Translations under genes and position numbers: made by a program | Notes under the pieces: generated by a model | Databases searched by the model: none | Told to the model about the DNA's origin: nothing | The model's input: only the letters and a program-made list of their open reading frames with translations | IMG/VR virus record: IMGVR_UViG_3300017963_003268 | Span: 1 to 43,646 of that record | Length of the DNA stretch: 43,646 nucleotides | Source of the DNA: a virus | Reading direction: 5' to 3' (one strand) | Part shown: positions 33,736 to 41,048 of the stretch, in pieces | How positions within the stretch are numbered: position 1 is the stretch's first letter | Layout: each line of letters begins with the position of its first letter

Positions 33736-33840
33736 GTTGCTATGTGGCGGACAGATGCTAACGGCCGGTAAGAGTAATAGGCGTCAAAAAAGGTTGGCTA
33801 GCGCCGAATGAAAGGCTAGTAAAGGACTTACCATAGCAAC
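33736..33840 (+). ncRNA. tRNA-like structured RNA A (105 nt)
   Basis: GTTGCTATG at the 5' end pairs with CATAGCAAC at the 3' end (9 bp), like an extended acceptor stem. Next is a GGC...GCC hairpin and a GGTAAG/CTTACC helix closing the rest, inside which GGCG/CGCC can pair. It begins at the expected promoter start. No CCA end or clear anticodon arm is visible, so a normal tRNA is unlikely. Confidence 0.62.
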
Positions 33841-33916
33841 TATTTTATATTCATCAATAGCGAAAGTGGGCTTCAAGTTCTGTTTAGCGAAAGTTAACTA
33901 GCTATTTTTGAATTAA

Positions 33917-34026
33917 GGCAGGGTGGCGGAATAGAGACGCCTCATGCGCCAAATAAGACATGTGACATTTAAGTATTGTGCGCCCATAAGTCGCAAAAAC
34001 TGTAAGAATCGAATCTTACCCCTGCC
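33917..34026 (+). ncRNA. tRNA-like structured RNA B (110 nt)
   Basis: GGCAGGG/CCCTGCC forms a 7-bp acceptor-like stem. TGGCGGAATAGAGACGCC resembles the start and D-arm of tRNA-Leu (TGGCGGAATTGGTAGACGC type) but lacks the D-loop GG. A GTAAG/CTTAC T-arm-like hairpin has an 8-nt loop AATCGAAT. About 60 nt lie between the arms, too long for a standard anticodon and variable arm. Followed by T-rich sequence. Confidence 0.6.
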
Positions 34027-34047
34027 TTTTATTTAAGTTTTTTGATA

Positions 34048-34250
34048 GTTGCTATGTGGCGATATTGCCCTTAATTAGGTTCGAGTCCTAAGTCTGGGGA
34101 AGCGATAATTAAAAGTTATCATCTAGGGAACTAGCCCCAGACATGGTCACAGGGACATCATGTAAGGTGACTATACTAGTAACATCGTAGTGATGTAAAA
34201 CAATAATGATAGCCAAAGCGGGCTACTAGTCAAATCCTTACCATAGCAAC
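34048..34250 (+). ncRNA. tRNA-like structured RNA C (203 nt, permuted core)
   Basis: Same 9-bp outer stem as A and D. A GGC/GCC hairpin follows. Then comes a canonical T-arm TTAGG-TTCGAGT-CCTAA (34075-34091) directly followed by GTCTGGGG (34092-34099), which pairs with CCCCAGAC downstream (34135-34142). Two small hairpins lie between them. A GTCAC/GTGAC arm follows, and GTAAGG (34162-34167) pairs with CCTTAC (34236-34241). The upstream T-arm plus 3' acceptor-like strand is a circularly permuted tRNA-like order. Confidence 0.58.
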
Positions 34251-34279
34251 TATTTTATTATAAAAAAAGGAGAATTAAT

Positions 34280-34525
34280 ATGAATAATTTTAAAATTGAA
34301 TTAGGTACAAAAGTAAAAAGCAATATATCGGGCTTTAAGGGTATTGTTGTATCAAGATCAGAGCATCTTAATGGATGTTATAGATATTGGGTTGCACCAA
34401 AAGTTGATAAAGATGGTAAGTTACCTGATGGTTATTGGTTTGATGAGCATGAATTAGAAATTATTGAACTTAAAATAAAATCAAAGAAGGTTAATACTGG
34501 TGGATTTCCATCAAATATAAAATAA
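34280..34525 (+). CDS. SH3/KOW-like phage protein, paralogue
   Basis: 81 residues: ELGTKVKSNISGFKGIVVSRSEHLNGCYRYWV closely follows the pattern of the leftward protein at 18982-19248 (LGQRAKEKITGFSGIIVARIDYLTGCNRYSL). Two paralogues of opposite strand in one window suggest duplication or two related acquisitions. GGAG site before the ATG. Confidence 0.65.
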   Translation: MNNFKIELGTKVKSNISGFKGIVVSRSEHLNGCYRYWVAPKVDKDGKLPDGYWFDEHELEIIELKIKSKKVNTGGFPSNIK

Positions 34526-34603
34526 AAAAAATGGAGCCACAATCCTTAACTGTGTTGGCATCTTTGAAGATTAGATGAAGGGACAAGACCTGAAATTAAA
34601 ATA
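34526..34603 (+). other. Short non-coding stretch upstream of RNA D
   Basis: Contains GCCA...TGGC pairing (near 34542-34560) and a 15-codon ORF without a ribosome site. It may be part of the RNA cluster or processing signals; nothing certain. Confidence 0.3.
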
Positions 34604-34741
34604 GTTGCTATGTGGCGGAATAGAGACGCCCTATGCGAAGTAGTAACTTTGCCATAAGTAATACGCGTGGCTTATGGGTAACAGAGCGAGAAAACATAGA
34701 GCTATGATCAAGATGTAAGTATCAAATCTTACCATAGCAAC
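34604..34741 (+). ncRNA. tRNA-like structured RNA D (138 nt)
   Basis: Outer stem GTTGCTATG/CATAGCAAC as in A and C; GGCG-GAATAGAGA-CGCC hairpin as in B; T-arm-like GTAAG-TATCAAAT-CTTAC. The insert contains CTATG/CATAG pairing and a strong CCATAAG/CTTATGG hairpin. Same frame as the others but with its own insert. Located between the KOW-like gene and the GIY-YIG gene. Confidence 0.6.
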
Positions 34742-34763
34742 TATATTTAATATTGGAGTAATT

Positions 34764-35585
34764 ATGCAAGTATTTTGTCCATACGCAAATCCACAAAAAA
34801 TGGGTTATATTTATAAAATCACAAATGTTATAAATAATAAAATATATATAGGACAAAGAAAAGGATTACCAAACGAAACTAAAAATTACTATGGTTCTGG
34901 AAAAATCATAAAAAGAGCAATCGTAAAATATGGGGATAAAAATTTTATAAAAGAAATATTAAATATTTCATTTAGGCATAATTTAAATTTTTTAGAAAAA
35001 TTTTGGATAAATTATTTTAAACAAAATAATTTTATATTATATAATATAGGGGATGGCGGTTTAGGAAATAATGGCGGATATAATAAAGGGAAAAAATTAT
35101 CAATAGAAACAAAAAATAAAATCAGTAAGGCATTACAAAATATTAAAAGGTCAGAAAATTTTAAAAATAAAATAAGTAAAACATTAAAAAGAAAATATAA
35201 AAACGGAGAACGATTACCAGCAAATTTAAATAAAAACATGTCTAATAAAACAAAAATAAAAATGAGTATTTCTCATAAGGGTATGGTGTTTTCAGAAGAA
35301 CACAAACAAAAATTAAGTCAATTACATATAGGAAAACCAAAAAGCAAAGAACACAAACAAAAATTAAGGGAAGCTAAGTTAGGGAAAAAACAATCAAATA
35401 TCCATATTGAAAAAAGAATAGAAAAAATAAGAGGTAAAATATATATAACTAAACAAGAAAAATGGGATAGAATAGGTAAAACACAAGAAGAATGTTTGTG
35501 TGGATGTGGATTAAAATGTCATAAATTATTTTATCATGGGCATAATTCAAGATATAAACATCCTAGTAAATATAAAGGAGAATAA
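34764..35585 (+). CDS. GIY-YIG homing endonuclease
   Basis: 273 residues. GYIYKITNVINNKIYIGQRKG (13-33) is the GIY-YIG core; NUMOD3-like helices rich in KLSQLHIGKPKSKEHKQKL repeat through the centre; and a CxCGCGLKC-type end. The first 12 residues (MQVFCPYANPQK) do not belong to the GIY-YIG domain but match the start of the next gene's family, suggesting insertion near the 5' end of a gene. GGAG precedes the ATG. Confidence 0.85.
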   Translation: MQVFCPYANPQKMGYIYKITNVINNKIYIGQRKGLPNETKNYYGSGKIIKRAIVKYGDKNFIKEILNISFRHNLNFLEKFWINYFKQNNFILYNIGDGGLGNNGGYNKGKKLSIETKNKISKALQNIKRSENFKNKISKTLKRKYKNGERLPANLNKNMSNKTKIKMSISHKGMVFSEEHKQKLSQLHIGKPKSKEHKQKLREAKLGKKQSNIHIEKRIEKIRGKIYITKQEKWDRIGKTQEECLCGCGLKCHKLFYHGHNSRYKHPSKYKGE

Positions 35586-35586
35586 A

Positions 35587-36009
35587 GTGCAAATTTTCGT
35601 TCCTTTTGCTCAACCATATAAAACTGCTCGTTGCTTGGATAATCGTAGGCTTGCAAAACAGATTATTGAGGCAATCCAGATATTATCAGCTAATACTAAA
35701 ATAAATGTAGGATGGAAAATTCCAAAATATATTTATAATCATCCTAATACTTTACTGTGGAAAGATGATAATCCATATTTAGTTTATTATTCGTTGATTT
35801 TATGTGATGTATTTTATACAAGAAGAAAAAAACATCATAAATCAAAAGATTTAATAAATAAACATTTTTTTAACTATGCGCTCGAATCAGATTATATTTA
35901 TAAAAATAATTTAAAACATATAACACCTGAATTTTGCAAACAACATCAACGAAAATTATTAGAAAAAAATTATGATTATTATAAAATATATTTTGGAGAA
36001 ATGATATGA
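35587..36009 (+). CDS. Pyrimidine dimer DNA glycosylase-like protein
   Basis: 140 residues from GTG at 35587 with AAGGAG upstream; upstream ORF reading is unrelated to the family. MQIFVPFAQPYKTARCLDNRRL and KQIIEAIQIL, then WKIPKYIYNHPNTLLWKDDNPYLVYY, fit the Pyr_excise/DenV-like family of UV-damage glycosylases. Should act on UV-damaged DNA or be a related phage protein. Confidence 0.65.
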   Translation: MQIFVPFAQPYKTARCLDNRRLAKQIIEAIQILSANTKINVGWKIPKYIYNHPNTLLWKDDNPYLVYYSLILCDVFYTRRKKHHKSKDLINKHFFNYALESDYIYKNNLKHITPEFCKQHQRKLLEKNYDYYKIYFGEMI

Positions 36010-36236
36010 ATAAAGAATGTGCTAATATAAACTATAAATATCATTATGATATAGAATTATTGCCATATATATTATATGCTCCAAAGATACAATGGCAATC
36101 AGGAATAAAAAAATCAAAAGTTAATATTGATAAAGATTTAATTGAGTGGTTTAAAGAGTTTGTTCAAATACATAATTCTTATTATGATATAGATCAAGCA
36201 AAAATATTTTTAAAACAATTAAATATACAGGATTAA
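36006..36236 (+). CDS. Hypothetical protein
   Basis: 76 residues, ATGA overlap with the previous gene; helical, Ile/Lys/Tyr-rich. No family recognised. Confidence 0.48.
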   Translation: MNKECANINYKYHYDIELLPYILYAPKIQWQSGIKKSKVNIDKDLIEWFKEFVQIHNSYYDIDQAKIFLKQLNIQD

Positions 36237-36238
36237 AA

Positions 36239-36634
36239 ATGACAGAGAGACATTTACAATCACTATGGAGACAAGCAGTATTAAAGTATCATAAAAATAA
36301 ATGTTTTTTATGTAATATAGACTTTTCATATGATATTTCTTTGTTGCAATGTCATCATTTTGTAAAACGCCGGAAAGTATTTTTAAAAAATGACATCTTG
36401 AATGGATTTCCCTTATGTCATGGTTGCCATTTAGAAGCCCATACAAAAAAAGGAGAACAAAAACTAATTGAACTAATGGGTAAAAAAAGATTTAATTATT
36501 TAATAGATAATGAAGATATTAAAATAAAAGATTATTTAATGGAAAATGGATTAAATCGAAAGCAATTTAATAAGATAATAGCTGAGAAGCTAAAAAAAGG
36601 GGTGCAAAATGATAATACCATACAAAGAAGCTAG
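36239..36634 (+). CDS. HNH-type zinc nuclease
   Basis: 131 residues with CFLCNIDFSYDISLLQCHHF and PLCHGCHLEAH, an HNH-like layout with two Cys pairs and a CHH. It may be a recombination nuclease (NinG-like) or an HNH endonuclease. Helical C-terminus. Confidence 0.62.
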   Translation: MTERHLQSLWRQAVLKYHKNKCFLCNIDFSYDISLLQCHHFVKRRKVFLKNDILNGFPLCHGCHLEAHTKKGEQKLIELMGKKRFNYLIDNEDIKIKDYLMENGLNRKQFNKIIAEKLKKGVQNDNTIQRS

Positions 36635-36920
36635 TTTACAAAAACAAAGTGTCCGAAAAATATGCAAAATTGCCGATTGGATGCTGTGGCATAAAGGCTC
36701 TTATATAAGATTTGATTATTTAGAAAAATACGATGATATCGCTATATATTATCAAGGCAAAAGAAATATGGAATTAAGTAGACTTTTAAGGTTTGAATTT
36801 TATGATTTGTTAAGAAGAATATTTGAAAAAACAGAAACTTCATGGAATTATTGTATTAGAAAAATAGATATAAAAAAATATAAAAAATTCAAAGAAAAAT
36901 ACATAAAATGGATAAAATAA
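36609..36920 (+). CDS. Hypothetical protein
   Basis: 103 residues, overlapping the HNH gene by 26 nt. Tyr/Lys/Arg-rich helical protein (IADWMLWHKGSYIRFDYLEKY); possible nucleic-acid binder. No family recognised. Confidence 0.45.
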   Translation: MIIPYKEASLQKQSVRKICKIADWMLWHKGSYIRFDYLEKYDDIAIYYQGKRNMELSRLLRFEFYDLLRRIFEKTETSWNYCIRKIDIKKYKKFKEKYIKWIK

Positions 36921-36932
36921 TTAATATTTTAG

Positions 36933-36961
36933 TTGACAAACATTAATTATTTGTATATTAT
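36933..36961 (+). promoter_or_regulatory. Promoter with short leader
   Basis: TTGACA, 17-nt spacer, TATTAT. The next ATG is 15 bp after the -10 box, with a GGGG ribosome-site element, so the leader would be only about 10 nt. Likely drives the ribbon-helix-helix gene and RNA ligase. Confidence 0.75.
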
Positions 36962-36976
36962 TATATAGGGGTACAT

Positions 36977-37177
36977 ATGACAAACGCAGAATATCAAAGA
37001 AAATGGGTAAAAGCACATCCAGAAAAAGTAAAAAAATATAGAAAAAATTTATTACATGTAAAACTATCAGATGAAGATTATGAAATATTGATGAAATGGG
37101 TTAATAAACAAGGAACAACAAAAACAAATATTGTATGTAAGTCATTAAGACTGTTTGATGAACATATGGAGATATAA
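36977..37177 (+). CDS. Ribbon-helix-helix regulator candidate
   Basis: 66 residues. NAEYQRKWVKAHPEKVKKYR is followed by LLHVKLSDEDYEILMKWVNKQGTTKTNIVCKSLRLF, the beta-helix-helix pattern of small Arc/CopG-type DNA-binding proteins. Located right after its own promoter, so autoregulation is plausible. Confidence 0.58.
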   Translation: MTNAEYQRKWVKAHPEKVKKYRKNLLHVKLSDEDYEILMKWVNKQGTTKTNIVCKSLRLFDEHMEI

Positions 37178-37195
37178 AAAAATAAAGAGGCTTAT

Positions 37196-38098
37196 ATGAG
37201 CAGTTATCATAGCTATCCAAAAGTGTTTGCATTAGGTCATGCAATGATAAAAAATATTTTTATGGATAACGTAATAGTTCAAGAAAAAATAGACGGAAGC
37301 CAGTTTTCTTTTGGCGTTTTTGATGGTGAAATAAAATGTAGGTCGAAAGGTAAGCAAATTCAACTAGATAATCCAGAAAAAATGTTTAAAGAAGCAATTC
37401 AAACAGTGATAATGTTAAAAGATAAATTAAAAAACGGGTGGACTTATAGGGGGGAATACTTAAAAAAACCTCAACATAATACGTTAAAATATAATAGGAT
37501 TCCCAAAAACCATATTATAATTTTTGATATAAACATTGAGCAAGAAGACTATTTAAATTATGAAGAGGTGGAAAAAGAATGTGATCGCCTTGGCCTTGAA
37601 TGTGTACCCAAGTTTTATGAAGGTGAGATTAAAAACACGGATAAAGTATTATCATTTTTAGAAAATGAATCTGTATTAGGTGGCTGTAAAATAGAGGGTA
37701 TGGTTTTTAAAAATTATAATCAAGTGGGTGTTGATGGCAAAGTATTAATGGGCAAATATGTATCAGAAAAATTTAAAGAAATACACAATAAGGTTTGGAA
37801 AGAAAAAAATCCCACAAAAAAAGATATTATTCAACTTATAATAGCATCATTAAAAACGGAAGCAAGATGGGAAAAATCTATACAACATTTAAAAGAAAAA
37901 AGCCTGTTATTAAATGAGACAAAAGATATTGGTAATTTAATAAAAGAAATACAGGAAGATATTAAGAATGAATGTAATGATTACATAAAAGAAAAATTAT
38001 ATAACTATGCAATAAATCAAATATTAAGGGGATGCGTTTCTGGTTTTCCAGAATGGTATAAGGGGAAATTATTAGAAAATCAATTTAAAAATAAATAG
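37196..38098 (+). CDS. RNA ligase (Rnl-like)
   Basis: 300 residues. The nucleotidyl-transfer motif EKIDGS with Lys31, a later FDGEIKCRSKG strand, TYRGEYL, EGMVFKNY and MGKYVSEKFKE match the motifs of T4-like RNA ligases. It should join RNA ends, possibly repairing cleaved tRNAs or processing the nearby structured RNAs. AGAGG site before ATG. Confidence 0.82.
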   Translation: MSSYHSYPKVFALGHAMIKNIFMDNVIVQEKIDGSQFSFGVFDGEIKCRSKGKQIQLDNPEKMFKEAIQTVIMLKDKLKNGWTYRGEYLKKPQHNTLKYNRIPKNHIIIFDINIEQEDYLNYEEVEKECDRLGLECVPKFYEGEIKNTDKVLSFLENESVLGGCKIEGMVFKNYNQVGVDGKVLMGKYVSEKFKEIHNKVWKEKNPTKKDIIQLIIASLKTEARWEKSIQHLKEKSLLLNETKDIGNLIKEIQEDIKNECNDYIKEKLYNYAINQILRGCVSGFPEWYKGKLLENQFKNK

Positions 38099-38106
38099 GA
38101 GTTGAT

Positions 38107-39042
38107 ATGAAACGACTTTTTAATATGGCTATATTTAGTATAATATTGTTCTTATTTGTAATTGTAATTACAATGTATATACATTCTCAGTACGCGCAAT
38201 CAAAATATCAAAAAGCAATATATTCTCAAACCCAAAAAATTAAATCTATATCTAAGAACAATGAAGAGTTAGAAAAATCAAATTATGTACGAATAAAAAT
38301 GGTAGAGGATGCTATGATAAAGCTTGCCGATAGTTATGGTGGTGGCGGTCAAGAGATGTTTGAAATAATAGAAAAGATTAAAAAAAATGATACCAAAAAC
38401 ATTGATGAACTGATCAACACAATTCCCGACACGATGGAAGAGTATAAAAGAGAGATGAAAATAAAGTTTCATGGTTTGCAAAATTATACAATGAGAATTG
38501 ACGGGATGATATTTCCTTTTAGTGTTGACGAATCATGGGTAACTTGTGAAGATGGCGAGTTTGGGTATAGATATTGGAAAGGCAACAAAGAATTACATCC
38601 AGGTACAGACTTTAAATCCAAAGGCGATAAAATAATGGCAATGGGTGACGGTATTGTATTAGATGTTGGCGAAGCTAAGAAAGGCGGTAACTATATACTA
38701 AGTGAACATTATATTGATGGTGAAACATATAGATTATACATGGCTCATTTATTTTCATATAATGTTAAAAAAGATGATTTAATAAAAAAAAGTGATATAA
38801 TTGCAACTATGGGTAATACAGGCAAAAAGACAAGCGGTAAACATTTGCACGTAACCCTAATGAAATATGATAAGAAATTAAAAAGATGGATATATATAAA
38901 TCTTGTAAGAGAGTCAACATATAATAAAAGTGTAATGACAGGATATTATTATATAAAACAATATTATAATGTTAAAAAAGTTGATAGCGAGGGCAATAAA
39001 TATTATGAAAAAAAGTTTAGATATATTCCAAAATTTATATAG
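38107..39042 (+). CDS. Membrane-anchored M23-type peptidase
   Basis: 311 residues. N-terminal membrane anchor (IFSIILFLFVIVITMY), a coiled-coil spacer, and an M23/LytM-like domain: H-x3-D at about 164-168 (HPGTD), and HLH at about 246-248. It should cut cell-wall cross-links in the periplasm, so it is a strong endolysin candidate, or an entry peptidase. The DUF261-like peptidase follows. Confidence 0.75.
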   Translation: MKRLFNMAIFSIILFLFVIVITMYIHSQYAQSKYQKAIYSQTQKIKSISKNNEELEKSNYVRIKMVEDAMIKLADSYGGGGQEMFEIIEKIKKNDTKNIDELINTIPDTMEEYKREMKIKFHGLQNYTMRIDGMIFPFSVDESWVTCEDGEFGYRYWKGNKELHPGTDFKSKGDKIMAMGDGIVLDVGEAKKGGNYILSEHYIDGETYRLYMAHLFSYNVKKDDLIKKSDIIATMGNTGKKTSGKHLHVTLMKYDKKLKRWIYINLVRESTYNKSVMTGYYYIKQYYNVKKVDSEGNKYYEKKFRYIPKFI

Positions 39043-39053
39043 GAGAGTGAATT

Positions 39054-39686
39054 ATGATTATAACATTAAAGTATTCAAAAACAGAAGTAACAACCATTGA
39101 GATGGATGCATACTTTTTGTCAGCAACAATATTATTTAAGGATATATATCAAAATTCAAAAGAAATTAAAAATATCGTTATGGAGAAAACTCCCGTATTA
39201 TATGTAGGGTGTAGATATGTTGGTATATATCGCTTGATAAGTGCTAGGCTAAATAAATTAGGCAAAAGTTTAACATTTGAAGAATATGACAAAATAGCAG
39301 ATGAAGGGGGATTGCTAGGAGATGCATGGGTAGACGGCACTAATTCAAATCCTATTTATGATGTAATAGATGTTGGAAAACTAGTTAAAAAAATAAACAA
39401 AAAGTTGGGTGTAAAATTAAAATATGAAATTATTAGAAAGTATAATCAAAAAACAAAAGACCGAATAAATTGGTTGTTAAACAACGGTATAGGTTTAGTA
39501 GTTAAGATGGATAATCCTTATAGCCCAAATTATAAAAATCATTTTGTTAATATAGATGGATATGTTTTAAATTATAGAGATGACGAATTATATTTAAAAA
39601 TGAAAGAAACTTATAAATCTACAAGAGGTTATGATGGTTATTACATTAAGTGGAATAGTCCAGATTATTATGAGGTGATAGTATGA
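39054..39686 (+). CDS. DUF261-like papain-fold peptidase
   Basis: 210 residues. A Cys followed by RYVGIYRLISARL, and a later NHFVNIDGYVLN segment, look like the Cys and His of a C39/papain-like fold; the overall pattern recalls DUF261, known in Borrelia and related bacteria. With the M23 gene it could form a lysis or host-interaction pair. Family assignment is from memory and moderate. Confidence 0.5.
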   Translation: MIITLKYSKTEVTTIEMDAYFLSATILFKDIYQNSKEIKNIVMEKTPVLYVGCRYVGIYRLISARLNKLGKSLTFEEYDKIADEGGLLGDAWVDGTNSNPIYDVIDVGKLVKKINKKLGVKLKYEIIRKYNQKTKDRINWLLNNGIGLVVKMDNPYSPNYKNHFVNIDGYVLNYRDDELYLKMKETYKSTRGYDGYYIKWNSPDYYEVIV

Positions 39687-40150
39687 GCATGCATGCTTAT
39701 AATTATGTTGGTATATATTTTGAATGCGAAAAACAATATGAAATTAAAGAAAATAAAATACCTATTTGTAATAAATGTAAAATAGTCATTGATGGATTAA
39801 ATTTTTGTTCGTCCTGTGGAAATAATTTAAAAATAAATAAAGAATATAAAATAGTTAAAGAAAAACAAGAAAAATATTTTACTGAAATTTTAATAGAAGA
39901 GTTAGATGAAGAAATAATTGAAATTGATTTTTATGAAAATAAAGAGAGAAAATATTATATATTAAATACATTTGATGAAAAATATTGTTATAATGTTGAT
40001 GAAGAAGGTATTATAGAACTAGGAAACATAAATGTTAAAAACATTATTGAACAATATAAAATAAAACACTTCAAAATAATAGGATTCTTCGAAAAATATT
40101 ATAAGGAAAAGTATAAAATAAAATTTGGATATATAAATTACTATATGTAG
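39683..40150 (+). CDS. Zinc-ribbon-containing hypothetical protein
   Basis: 155 residues, with CNKC and CSSC pairs near 29-32 and 42-45 and a long charged C-terminal part. Overlaps the previous gene by ATGA. May bind nucleic acid or another protein. Confidence 0.5.
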   Translation: MSMHAYNYVGIYFECEKQYEIKENKIPICNKCKIVIDGLNFCSSCGNNLKINKEYKIVKEKQEKYFTEILIEELDEEIIEIDFYENKERKYYILNTFDEKYCYNVDEEGIIELGNINVKNIIEQYKIKHFKIIGFFEKYYKEKYKIKFGYINYYM

Positions 40151-40177
40151 AAACCAAAAAAAAAATAAAGGCTAAGA

Positions 40178-40342
40178 ATGAAACTAATTAAAAAAATATT
40201 AAAAATAATAGCATTTCCTTTTAAGTGGGCTTTAATAGGCATTGCAAACTTTTTAGCGATGTTATTTACAGTAATAATGATGCTGTTTATTGGCAGCATT
40301 ATAGCAATAATAAATTTGTTTGATAGGGAAAATAATAAATGA
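40178..40342 (+). CDS. 54-residue membrane protein
   Basis: Basic N-terminus, one long or two short membrane spans (AFPFKWALIGIANFLAMLF and VIMMLFIGSIIAIINLF). AAAGG precedes the ATG and the stop overlaps the next ATG. Possible second small holin. Confidence 0.45.
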   Translation: MKLIKKILKIIAFPFKWALIGIANFLAMLFTVIMMLFIGSIIAIINLFDRENNK

Positions 40343-40638
40343 AAAACAAAGAAACAAAATCAGAAGAGTTTGCAGATAAATTACTTAAAAATATTCGTAT
40401 GGCAAATGAAACATATCCTAACTCCGAGATAGAAAAAAAAAGAAAAAATCAATTAAAGAAAGTGTGGAAACAAAAAGGCTACATTAAAAAAAGCAGAGAA
40501 GAAGAAATAAAAGAAGAATTAAAAAAGCCTTATCTTGTATATGAAGACGGGAAAGGATTTGTTCCAATGGAAATACAAAAGAAAATGGAATTATATCAAG
40601 AGCTTATAAAGATATTAGAAAAAAAACTAGAGGGATAA
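40339..40638 (+). CDS. Lys/Glu-rich hypothetical protein
   Basis: 99 residues, fully helical and charged; no family recognised. ATGA coupling with the previous gene. Confidence 0.45.
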   Translation: MKNKETKSEEFADKLLKNIRMANETYPNSEIEKKRKNQLKKVWKQKGYIKKSREEEIKEELKKPYLVYEDGKGFVPMEIQKKMELYQELIKILEKKLEG

Positions 40639-40641
40639 TTT

Positions 40642-40794
40642 ATGTATCAATTTAACGACCTTATAGAAGACATCAATAGAATTTATGATTTATATTCTGA
40701 TTATCCGGATATATGCAGAAGTCACGTAGAAAGCTGTATTAATATTTATATTGAAAATGTCGTAAAATCAAGAATAAAAAAAAATACAAAATGA
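40642..40794 (+). CDS. 50-residue hypothetical protein
   Basis: Helical peptide with two Cys (CRSHVESC). It follows an AGAGGG site and overlaps the next ATG by ATGA. Confidence 0.45.
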   Translation: MYQFNDLIEDINRIYDLYSDYPDICRSHVESCINIYIENVVKSRIKKNTK

Positions 40795-41048
40795 AAACAG
40801 ATTTATTTGAATTTAAAAGAAATGAATCCCAAAAAATAAATATTGCAAAAAGCATAATAAACTCCATATCTTTTGGTGATATAAAAGAAATTGATATTAT
40901 AATAAATGAGTTAGAGTTAAATCTATGCAGACACTTAAAAAACATATTTATGGAATTAAAAATAGAAACTAAAAAGAATAATAGTACATATGATGTTTTT
41001 AAAGCCGAATTAAATAAATTTACCAAAAGAGGGGATGATGAGCTTTAA
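40791..41048 (+). CDS. Hypothetical protein
   Basis: 85 residues, helical, Lys/Glu/Ile-rich; overlaps both neighbours. No family recognised. Confidence 0.45.
   Translation: MKTDLFEFKRNESQKINIAKSIINSISFGDIKEIDIIINELELNLCRHLKNIFMELKIETKKNNSTYDVFKAELNKFTKRGDDEL

Noticed and set aside
33917-34026. Normal tRNA-Leu gene
   Set aside because: The 5' part and T-arm resemble tRNA-Leu, but the D-loop lacks GG, the distance between arms is about 60 nt, no clear anticodon arm is seen and the T-loop is 8 nt.
34048-34250. Complete permuted tmRNA
   Set aside because: The T-arm and acceptor order fits, but the RNA is too short and I found no tag reading frame or recognisable pseudoknot set.
35536-35586. 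Upstream start for the glycosylase-like gene
   Set aside because: The extra residues lie in the endonuclease gene and do not match the family, while GTG at 35587 has a ribosome site and the family start.
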